Positions 1 through 5,022 of a stretch of 5,022 bases of DNA are shown one piece after another. A model generated the notes under the pieces. The model saw only the letters and a program-made list of their open reading frames with translations, ran no database searches and was not told the DNA's origin. Every line of letters begins with the position of its first letter. Position 1 is the stretch's first letter. Made by a program: the position numbers and the translations under genes. Source of the DNA: Clostridia bacterium (GTDB lineage Bacteria > Bacillota_A > Clostridia > Christensenellales > Aristaeellaceae). The stretch covers positions 1 through 5,022 of the forward strand of contig JAGBAU010000325.1 in NCBI GenBank assembly GCA_017938785.1, given 5' to 3'.

Positions 1-28
1 AAATCGACCAATGAAAAGCCTATTGTGT

Positions 29-57
29 ATTATACCCGATAAACGCGGTCTGTGCAA
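29..57 (-). promoter_or_regulatory. Divergent sigma70/sigmaA-type promoter, reading off the left edge
   Basis: On the minus strand a -35-like TTGCAC (57 down to 52) is followed by a 17-base spacer and a perfect TATAAT -10 box (34 down to 29). Transcription would start near base 22 and leave the window at once, so the gene it serves is not seen. It sits back to back with the lgt promoter, with the two -35 boxes about 10 bases apart, which suggests a gene divergent from lgt. The prediction rests on motif match and spacing only. Confidence 0.55.
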
Positions 58-67
58 TGATGATGTA

Positions 68-97
68 TTGACAATTTCGTGCCAAAATGATTATAAT
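68..97 (+). promoter_or_regulatory. Consensus sigma70/sigmaA promoter of the lgt-pncB operon
   Basis: A perfect -35 box TTGACA (68-73) and a perfect -10 box TATAAT (92-97) are separated by 18 bases. Transcription should start near 103-105, giving a leader of only about 18 bases before the lgt ATG at 122, with little room for a riboswitch or attenuator. Two full consensus hexamers suggest strong constitutive expression, perhaps tempered by the slightly long spacer. The same region carries an opposite-facing promoter. Confidence 0.8.
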
Positions 98-110
98 GAG
101 TAAAGATTGC

Positions 111-115
111 GGAGG
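111..115 (+). promoter_or_regulatory. Ribosome binding site deciding the lgt start
   Basis: GGAGG lies 6 bases before the ATG at 122. The frame is also open from a TTG at 107, but that codon precedes the Shine-Dalgarno sequence and has none of its own, so the ATG at 122 is the better start and removes five residues from the longest reading. Confidence 0.85.
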
Positions 116-121
116 CTTTGT

Positions 122-1036
122 ATGTTTGAAATCTCGCGAAGGGCGCTGATTCTCTTCGGCTTTGAGCTGCACTGGTATGGTTTGCTGATCGCCCTGGGCG
201 TTCTGGCGGCTGTGCTTCTGGCCTGCAGCCGTGAAAAACGGTTGGGTCTGGAAAGGGATACAACCCTGAACATTGCGCTCATTGCGGTGCCCATGGCCAT
301 CATCTGCGCGCGGATTTACTATGTGCTCTTTTCCTGGGAGTACTACGCTGCCCGTCCGCAGGAAATCCTGAACATCCGCCAGGGCGGGCTCGCCATCTAC
401 GGCGGCGTGATCGGCGGCGTGCTGGCGGGCTGGATCTATTGCCGCGTGAAAAAGGTTTCCTTCCCGAAGGGACTGGATCTTGCCGCGCCCTCGCTGGCGC
501 TGGGCCAGGCTATCGGCAGGTGGGGAAACTTTTTCAACCAGGAAGCCTACGGTGCAGCGGTGAAAAACCCGGCGCTTAAGTTCTTTCCGCTGGCTGTTCA
601 TATCGAAGGCAGCGGATGGCACTGGGCTACCTTCTTTTATGAATCCCTGTGGTGTGCGCTGATTGTGGCGTTCATCCTGACCGCAGAGAGAAAGCAATTC
701 TTCCGCAGAAGCGGCGATATCTTCGGCGCCTATCTTTTGCTCTACGGTGTGGAGCGCGCCCTGGTGGAGGGGCTGAGAACGGACAGCCTGTACCTGGGGC
801 CGCTGCGCGTATCCCAGCTGCTGAGCCTCATGCTGGTGTTTGCCGTATGCATCGTGCTTGCATACCGGGCGCGGGGGCTGCGCATGGGACTGCGCCTGCT
901 GCCGGTCTGTGCCTGCATCCTGCTGGGAGCGGCGCTTGCGGTGGCGGCGGGCTGGCTGAGCATCATTGCGGCGATGTTCCTCATCGGATCATCCGGTGCA
1001 ATATATATAAGTAACAAAACTTCCAAAGACGCGTGA
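122..1036 (+). CDS. lgt: Prolipoprotein diacylglyceryl transferase (Lgt)
   Basis: Lgt is an inner-membrane enzyme that moves the diacylglyceryl group of phosphatidylglycerol onto the lipobox cysteine of prolipoproteins, the first step of lipoprotein maturation before signal peptidase II. The 304-residue product is strongly hydrophobic with several membrane segments. It carries the family signature G132-R-W-G-N-F-F-N-Q-E141, whose R133, N136 and E141 match E. coli R143, N146 and E151; D119 matches D129. The late motif R212, E216, R219 matches E. coli R239, E243 and R246. The GGLAIYGGVIGG stretch (88-99) has Tyr93 where E. coli has His103, a variant I recall from clostridial homologues. The protein is slightly long for the family: two extra hydrophobic stretches (about 257-275 and 277-296) follow the expected last helix (about 230-247). 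The start at 122 was chosen for its GGAGG site. It is first in an operon with the nicotinate phosphoribosyltransferase gene 15 bases downstream. Identification is firm. Confidence 0.95.
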   Translation: MFEISRRALILFGFELHWYGLLIALGVLAAVLLACSREKRLGLERDTTLNIALIAVPMAIICARIYYVLFSWEYYAARPQEILNIRQGGLAIYGGVIGGVLAGWIYCRVKKVSFPKGLDLAAPSLALGQAIGRWGNFFNQEAYGAAVKNPALKFFPLAVHIEGSGWHWATFFYESLWCALIVAFILTAERKQFFRRSGDIFGAYLLLYGVERALVEGLRTDSLYLGPLRVSQLLSLMLVFAVCIVLAYRARGLRMGLRLLPVCACILLGAALAVAAGWLSIIAAMFLIGSSGAIYISNKTSKDA

Positions 1037-1039
1037 TAT

Positions 1040-1045
1040 GAGGTG
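1040..1045 (+). promoter_or_regulatory. Ribosome binding site deciding the pncB start
   Basis: GAGGTG lies 6 bases before the ATG at 1052. An in-frame GTG at 1043 overlaps this site and would add three residues (MKQ), but has no suitable Shine-Dalgarno sequence of its own. The ATG gives the N-terminus MRNLTMLTDLYQLTM, typical of the family. Confidence 0.75.
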
Positions 1046-1051
1046 AAACAA

Positions 1052-2485
1052 ATGAGAAATCTGACGATGCTTACCGACCTGTATCAGCTGACAATGATGT
1101 ATGGTTACTTTAAGTCGGGCATGCGGAACAACATGGCGACCTTCGATATGTTCTACCGCAGCAAGGACGAAAGCACCCACTACGCCGTTTTTGCCGGTCT
1201 CGAGCAATTAATTGACTACCTCCAGAACCTTCGCTTTGAGGATGAAGCCCTGGATTACCTGCGCAGCCTGAACATCTTCGATGAAGACTTCATGCAGGAG
1301 CTGAAGAATTTCAAGTTCCACGGCGACGTCTATGCCGTGCCCGAGGGCACCATCGTGTTCTCCAACGAGCCGCTGATTCGCGTCACCGCCCCCATCTTCG
1401 AGGCGCAGCTGATCGAAACAGCCCTTTTGAATATCATCAACCACCAGACTCTCATCGCCACCAAGGCCAGCCGCGTGGTACAGGCTGCCGAGGACGACAT
1501 GGTCATGGAATTCGGCCTGCGCCGCGCCCAGGGCCCGGATGCCGGCATCTACGGCGCGCGCGCCGCCATCATCGGCGGCTGCCGCAGCACCAGCAACGTG
1601 CTCACCGGCCAGATGTACAACATTCCCATCGCGGGCACCCATGCCCACAGCTGGGTCATGTCCTTCCCGGATGAAATCACCGCCTTCCGCAAATATGCGG
1701 AAATGTTCCCCAGCAGCTGCCTGCTTCTGGTGGATACCTTCGATACCCTGCGCAGCGGCGTGCCCAACGCCATCACCGTGTTCAGGGAGCTGCGCGAAAA
1801 GGGCTATGAGCCCAAGGGCATCCGCCTGGACAGCGGCGACCTTGCCTACCTTAGCCGCGAGGCCCGCAAGATGCTGGATGAGGCCGGTTTCCCGGATACC
1901 GTCATCTGTGCATCCGGAGACCTGGATGAAAACCTCATCCGCGACCTGAAGCTCCAGGGCGCATGCATCAACACCTGGGGCGTGGGCACCAAGCTCATCA
2001 CCAGCGAAGACTGCCCCTCCCTGGGCGGCGTGTATAAGATGAGCGCCGAATACGAGGATGGCCGCGTGGTTCCCAAGATCAAGATCAGCGAAAACCCGGT
2101 CAAGATCACCAATCCCGGCGAAAAGAAGCTGTGGCGCATCTATGACAAGGACAGCGGCAAGGCCGTAGCCGATTTGATCTCCCTGTCCCACGAGACCTAT
2201 GATGAGTCCAAGCCGCTTACCATCTATGATCCCATCAATACCTGGAAGAGCATGACACTCACCAACTACACCATGAAGGATCTGCATGTGCAGATTTTCA
2301 ACAAGGGCGAGTGCGTATACGAATCTCCTTCCCTTGCCGAAATCCAGAAGCACTGCGCCGAGGAAATGGATACCTTCTGGGAGCAGTATAAGCGACTGCT
2401 CAATCCCCATCGCTACAAGGTGGACCTCTCCGACAGCCTGTGGATGCTGAAGAATTCCATGCTGCAGGGCTACAGAAGGGGATAA
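1052..2485 (+). CDS. pncB: Nicotinate phosphoribosyltransferase (NAPRTase)
   Basis: This cytosolic enzyme of the Preiss-Handler NAD salvage route joins nicotinate and PRPP, with ATP hydrolysis, to give nicotinate mononucleotide (EC 6.3.4.21). The 477-residue product matches the usual length of the bacterial/eukaryotic-like NAPRTase subgroup. Visible motifs, numbered from the ATG at 1052, are: N-terminal TDLYQLTM (8-15); EFGLRRAQGPD (153-163), the substrate-pocket region; GTHAHSW (195-201), whose H199 corresponds to the histidine phosphorylated by ATP in this family; RLDSGDL (258-264) and ASGDLDE (287-293), the barrel-edge loops associated with the phosphoribosyl group; and WGVGT (309-313). 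The frame is intact. Codons lean strongly to C or G at the third position, more so than in lgt. With lgt ending 15 bases upstream and no clear internal promoter, it is probably read from the lgt promoter. The hairpin at 2493-2530 ends the transcript. Nicotinamide phosphoribosyltransferase is less likely given these motifs. Confidence 0.95.
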   Translation: MRNLTMLTDLYQLTMMYGYFKSGMRNNMATFDMFYRSKDESTHYAVFAGLEQLIDYLQNLRFEDEALDYLRSLNIFDEDFMQELKNFKFHGDVYAVPEGTIVFSNEPLIRVTAPIFEAQLIETALLNIINHQTLIATKASRVVQAAEDDMVMEFGLRRAQGPDAGIYGARAAIIGGCRSTSNVLTGQMYNIPIAGTHAHSWVMSFPDEITAFRKYAEMFPSSCLLLVDTFDTLRSGVPNAITVFRELREKGYEPKGIRLDSGDLAYLSREARKMLDEAGFPDTVICASGDLDENLIRDLKLQGACINTWGVGTKLITSEDCPSLGGVYKMSAEYEDGRVVPKIKISENPVKITNPGEKKLWRIYDKDSGKAVADLISLSHETYDESKPLTIYDPINTWKSMTLTNYTMKDLHVQIFNKGECVYESPSLAEIQKHCAEEMDTFWEQYKRLLNPHRYKVDLSDSLWMLKNSMLQGYRRG

Positions 2486-2492
2486 AGCAGAC

Positions 2493-2530
2493 AAGAAGCC
2501 GGGCACGCAATATTGCGTGCCCGGCTTCTT
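2493..2530. terminator. Palindromic hairpin, probable Rho-independent terminator at the mirror axis
   Basis: A GC-rich stem GAAGCCGGGCACGC (2495-2508) pairs with GCGTGCCCGGCTTC (2515-2528) around a loop AATATT (2509-2514). It starts about ten bases after the pncB stop codon. The 3' side continues TTGTCT, a weak U-tract; the mirrored A-rich 5' side would let it act in both directions. As the axis of the window-wide palindrome runs through the loop, the sequence alone cannot show how much of the 3' half is genomic and how much is mirrored. A perfectly palindromic natural terminator here would explain the fold-back. Confidence 0.65.
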
Positions 2531-2537
2531 GTCTGCT

Positions 2538-3971
2538 TTATCCCCTTCTGTAGCCCTGCAGCATGGAATTCTTCAGCATCCACAGGCTGTCGGAGAGGTC
2601 CACCTTGTAGCGATGGGGATTGAGCAGTCGCTTATACTGCTCCCAGAAGGTATCCATTTCCTCGGCGCAGTGCTTCTGGATTTCGGCAAGGGAAGGAGAT
2701 TCGTATACGCACTCGCCCTTGTTGAAAATCTGCACATGCAGATCCTTCATGGTGTAGTTGGTGAGTGTCATGCTCTTCCAGGTATTGATGGGATCATAGA
2801 TGGTAAGCGGCTTGGACTCATCATAGGTCTCGTGGGACAGGGAGATCAAATCGGCTACGGCCTTGCCGCTGTCCTTGTCATAGATGCGCCACAGCTTCTT
2901 TTCGCCGGGATTGGTGATCTTGACCGGGTTTTCGCTGATCTTGATCTTGGGAACCACGCGGCCATCCTCGTATTCGGCGCTCATCTTATACACGCCGCCC
3001 AGGGAGGGGCAGTCTTCGCTGGTGATGAGCTTGGTGCCCACGCCCCAGGTGTTGATGCATGCGCCCTGGAGCTTCAGGTCGCGGATGAGGTTTTCATCCA
3101 GGTCTCCGGATGCACAGATGACGGTATCCGGGAAACCGGCCTCATCCAGCATCTTGCGGGCCTCGCGGCTAAGGTAGGCAAGGTCGCCGCTGTCCAGGCG
3201 GATGCCCTTGGGCTCATAGCCCTTTTCGCGCAGCTCCCTGAACACGGTGATGGCGTTGGGCACGCCGCTGCGCAGGGTATCGAAGGTATCCACCAGAAGC
3301 AGGCAGCTGCTGGGGAACATTTCCGCATATTTGCGGAAGGCGGTGATTTCATCCGGGAAGGACATGACCCAGCTGTGGGCATGGGTGCCCGCGATGGGAA
3401 TGTTGTACATCTGGCCGGTGAGCACGTTGCTGGTGCTGCGGCAGCCGCCGATGATGGCGGCGCGCGCGCCGTAGATGCCGGCATCCGGGCCCTGGGCGCG
3501 GCGCAGGCCGAATTCCATGACCATGTCGTCCTCGGCAGCCTGTACCACGCGGCTGGCCTTGGTGGCGATGAGAGTCTGGTGGTTGATGATATTCAAAAGG
3601 GCTGTTTCGATCAGCTGCGCCTCGAAGATGGGGGCGGTGACGCGAATCAGCGGCTCGTTGGAGAACACGATGGTGCCCTCGGGCACGGCATAGACGTCGC
3701 CGTGGAACTTGAAATTCTTCAGCTCCTGCATGAAGTCTTCATCGAAGATGTTCAGGCTGCGCAGGTAATCCAGGGCTTCATCCTCAAAGCGAAGGTTCTG
3801 GAGGTAGTCAATTAATTGCTCGAGACCGGCAAAAACGGCGTAGTGGGTGCTTTCGTCCTTGCTGCGGTAGAACATATCGAAGGTCGCCATGTTGTTCCGC
3901 ATGCCCGACTTAAAGTAACCATACATCATTGTCAGCTGATACAGGTCGGTAAGCATCGTCAGATTTCTCAT
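2538..3971 (-). CDS. pncB: Nicotinate phosphoribosyltransferase, mirror copy
   Basis: The protein is identical to that of 1052-2485, including the phosphohistidine motif GTHAHSW and the RLDSGDL and WGVGT motifs. It starts at the ATG at 3971 (reading leftward), 6 bases after a GAGGTG site at 3983-3978. The two copies converge on the central hairpin, with stop codons 52 bases apart. A real duplicate should show at least some synonymous changes; I see none. It is best treated as the same gene seen from the other strand and not as a paralogue. The function is certain by identity; its existence as a second locus is doubtful. Confidence 0.9.
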   Translation of the reverse strand: MRNLTMLTDLYQLTMMYGYFKSGMRNNMATFDMFYRSKDESTHYAVFAGLEQLIDYLQNLRFEDEALDYLRSLNIFDEDFMQELKNFKFHGDVYAVPEGTIVFSNEPLIRVTAPIFEAQLIETALLNIINHQTLIATKASRVVQAAEDDMVMEFGLRRAQGPDAGIYGARAAIIGGCRSTSNVLTGQMYNIPIAGTHAHSWVMSFPDEITAFRKYAEMFPSSCLLLVDTFDTLRSGVPNAITVFRELREKGYEPKGIRLDSGDLAYLSREARKMLDEAGFPDTVICASGDLDENLIRDLKLQGACINTWGVGTKLITSEDCPSLGGVYKMSAEYEDGRVVPKIKISENPVKITNPGEKKLWRIYDKDSGKAVADLISLSHETYDESKPLTIYDPINTWKSMTLTNYTMKDLHVQIFNKGECVYESPSLAEIQKHCAEEMDTFWEQYKRLLNPHRYKVDLSDSLWMLKNSMLQGYRRG

Positions 3972-3977
3972 TTGTTT

Positions 3978-3983
3978 CACCTC
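3978..3983 (-). promoter_or_regulatory. Ribosome binding site of the pncB mirror copy
   Basis: Mirror of the GAGGTG site at 1040-1045, 6 bases upstream of the ATG at 3971 on the minus strand. It supports the same 477-residue start. Confidence 0.7.
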
Positions 3984-3986
3984 ATA

Positions 3987-4901
3987 TCACGCGTCTTTGG
4001 AAGTTTTGTTACTTATATATATTGCACCGGATGATCCGATGAGGAACATCGCCGCAATGATGCTCAGCCAGCCCGCCGCCACCGCAAGCGCCGCTCCCAG
4101 CAGGATGCAGGCACAGACCGGCAGCAGGCGCAGTCCCATGCGCAGCCCCCGCGCCCGGTATGCAAGCACGATGCATACGGCAAACACCAGCATGAGGCTC
4201 AGCAGCTGGGATACGCGCAGCGGCCCCAGGTACAGGCTGTCCGTTCTCAGCCCCTCCACCAGGGCGCGCTCCACACCGTAGAGCAAAAGATAGGCGCCGA
4301 AGATATCGCCGCTTCTGCGGAAGAATTGCTTTCTCTCTGCGGTCAGGATGAACGCCACAATCAGCGCACACCACAGGGATTCATAAAAGAAGGTAGCCCA
4401 GTGCCATCCGCTGCCTTCGATATGAACAGCCAGCGGAAAGAACTTAAGCGCCGGGTTTTTCACCGCTGCACCGTAGGCTTCCTGGTTGAAAAAGTTTCCC
4501 CACCTGCCGATAGCCTGGCCCAGCGCCAGCGAGGGCGCGGCAAGATCCAGTCCCTTCGGGAAGGAAACCTTTTTCACGCGGCAATAGATCCAGCCCGCCA
4601 GCACGCCGCCGATCACGCCGCCGTAGATGGCGAGCCCGCCCTGGCGGATGTTCAGGATTTCCTGCGGACGGGCAGCGTAGTACTCCCAGGAAAAGAGCAC
4701 ATAGTAAATCCGCGCGCAGATGATGGCCATGGGCACCGCAATGAGCGCAATGTTCAGGGTTGTATCCCTTTCCAGACCCAACCGTTTTTCACGGCTGCAG
4801 GCCAGAAGCACAGCCGCCAGAACGCCCAGGGCGATCAGCAAACCATACCAGTGCAGCTCAAAGCCGAAGAGAATCAGCGCCCTTCGCGAGATTTCAAACA
4901 T
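3987..4901 (-). CDS. lgt: Prolipoprotein diacylglyceryl transferase (Lgt), mirror copy
   Basis: The 304-residue product is identical to that of 122-1036, with the same G-R-W-G-N-F signature, the late R212/E216/R219 motif and the hydrophobic C-terminal extension. The start is the ATG at 4901 on the minus strand, preceded by GGAGG at 4912-4908; the upstream in-frame TTG is again not used. It leads the mirrored operon, with pncB following after 15 bases. Two identical lgt genes in inverted orientation within 5 kb would be very unusual for a normally single-copy housekeeping gene. I infer this is a duplicate reading of one locus. Confidence 0.9.
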   Translation of the reverse strand: MFEISRRALILFGFELHWYGLLIALGVLAAVLLACSREKRLGLERDTTLNIALIAVPMAIICARIYYVLFSWEYYAARPQEILNIRQGGLAIYGGVIGGVLAGWIYCRVKKVSFPKGLDLAAPSLALGQAIGRWGNFFNQEAYGAAVKNPALKFFPLAVHIEGSGWHWATFFYESLWCALIVAFILTAERKQFFRRSGDIFGAYLLLYGVERALVEGLRTDSLYLGPLRVSQLLSLMLVFAVCIVLAYRARGLRMGLRLLPVCACILLGAALAVAAGWLSIIAAMFLIGSSGAIYISNKTSKDA

Positions 4902-4907
4902 ACAAAG

Positions 4908-4912
4908 CCTCC
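4908..4912 (-). promoter_or_regulatory. Ribosome binding site of the lgt mirror copy
   Basis: GGAGG on the minus strand, 6 bases before the ATG at 4901; mirror of 111-115. Confidence 0.8.
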
Positions 4913-4925
4913 GCAATCTTTACTC

Positions 4926-4955
4926 ATTATAATCATTTTGGCACGAAATTGTCAA
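4926..4955 (-). promoter_or_regulatory. Operon promoter, mirror copy
   Basis: Minus-strand TTGACA (4955-4950) and TATAAT (4931-4926) with an 18-base spacer, identical to 68-97 and driving the mirrored lgt-pncB pair leftward. Confidence 0.75.
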
Positions 4956-4965
4956 TACATCATCA

Positions 4966-4994
4966 TTGCACAGACCGCGTTTATCGGGTATAAT
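4966..4994 (+). promoter_or_regulatory. Divergent promoter, mirror copy, reading off the right edge
   Basis: Plus-strand TTGCAC (4966-4971), a 17-base spacer and TATAAT (4989-4994), the mirror of 29-57. Transcription would start near 5001 and run out of the window; no coding sequence that I can assign follows in the remaining bases. Confidence 0.5.
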
Positions 4995-5022
4995 ACACAA
5001 TAGGCTTTTCATTGGTCGATTT

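Larger units (their letters stand above)
1..2511 (+). repeat. Left arm of a window-wide perfect inverted repeat
   Basis: This arm is the exact reverse complement of 2512-5022. The first bases (aaatcgaccaatgaaaagcc) match the reverse complement of the last bases, and the lgt/pncB junction and centre also match. Both encoded proteins are identical in the two arms. The arm holds a divergent promoter, an operon promoter, lgt, pncB and half of a terminator hairpin. I see no transposase, target-site duplication, integrase or resolvase that would explain a biological inverted duplication. An assembly or amplification fold-back is the likeliest cause. If so, this arm alone represents the genome locus. 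Confidence 0.98.
2512..5022 (-). repeat. Right arm of the perfect inverted repeat (mirror copy)
   Basis: This arm is the reverse complement of 1-2511 with zero spacer; the axis lies between bases 2511 and 2512, inside AATATT. Position p in the left arm corresponds to 5023-p here. No base differed in the segments compared, so the copy has had no time to diverge or does not exist as a separate locus. Counts of genes, depth or copy number from this window should treat the two arms as one. Confidence 0.98.

Noticed and set aside
72..89. An imperfect dyad in the spacer of the lgt promoter as a possible operator
   Set aside because: Only six of nine base pairs match around the centre, mostly A/T pairs, which is close to what AT-rich sequence gives by chance. 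I recognise no known regulator site.
20..697. An open frame of about 225 codons antisense to lgt, mirrored at 4326-5003
   Set aside because: It is a shadow of the lgt coding frame with low-complexity polar composition, no recognisable domain and no ribosome binding site.
976..1012. An internal promoter for pncB around the AT-rich TATATATAA near 1001-1010
   Set aside because: No convincing -35 hexamer lies 16-18 bases upstream, and the stretch is within the lgt coding frame (Ile-Tyr-Ile-Ser codons).
1208..2506. A long open frame (about 430 codons) antisense to pncB, mirrored at 2517-3815
   Set aside because: It lies fully opposite pncB, whose family motifs are unmistakable. Its composition (rich in Ala, Gly, His, Val) is that expected from the complement of GC-ending codons. 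It starts inside the terminator hairpin without a clear ribosome binding site.
2486..2537. A hairpin telomere or resolution site of a linear replicon at the axis
   Set aside because: The palindrome does resemble a telomere dimer junction in symmetry, but the flanking genes are housekeeping, no protelomerase or phage/plasmid gene is present, and the GC-rich stem directly after a stop codon fits a terminator better.
1..5022. A circular element closed through the window ends
   Set aside because: The ends are reverse complements and not direct repeats, so there is no terminal overlap that would indicate a circle; any apparent match across the join follows from the palindrome itself.
1..5022. True gene duplication of lgt and pncB
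   Set aside because: The copies are identical including non-coding flanks, with no synonymous difference seen and no mobile-element boundary. A fold-back of a single locus explains this more simply.

Overview
The 5,022-base window is one perfect inverted repeat. Bases 2512-5022 are the reverse complement of bases 1-2511, with no spacer at the centre. I compared the two ends, the lgt/pncB junction and the centre, and the encoded protein pairs are identical along the whole length; I found no mismatch. The window therefore holds about 2.5 kb of unique information, shown twice. Every gene and site in the left arm reappears in the right arm on the opposite strand, at position 5023 minus the original.

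The unique 2.5 kb is an ordinary two-gene bacterial operon. From the left edge it contains: the start of a transcript running leftward out of the window (divergent promoter at 29-57); a strong sigma70/sigmaA-type promoter (68-97) for the rightward operon; lgt (122-1036), the membrane enzyme that attaches diacylglycerol to prolipoproteins; 15 bases after its stop, a nicotinate phosphoribosyltransferase gene of the pncB family (1052-2485) for NAD salvage; and a GC-rich hairpin that looks like a Rho-independent terminator, at the centre (2493-2530). The two enzymes belong to different pathways. The tight spacing implies co-transcription, but no direct functional link is visible.

The consensus promoters, the GGAGG-type ribosome binding sites, the GGLAIYGG form of Lgt and the moderately high GC with C/G-ending codons suggest a GC-richer member of Bacillota (Clostridia-like). 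This is an inference from general style, not a firm assignment.

The most likely reason for the mirror symmetry is an assembly or amplification fold-back at the terminator hairpin, not a real duplication. The turn-around lies exactly on a natural-looking palindrome, the arms show no divergence, both ends stop at the same base, and the content is housekeeping. I found no mobile element, CRISPR array, RNA gene, telomere resolvase, phage gene or new system. No gene-free stretch exceeds about 300 bases.
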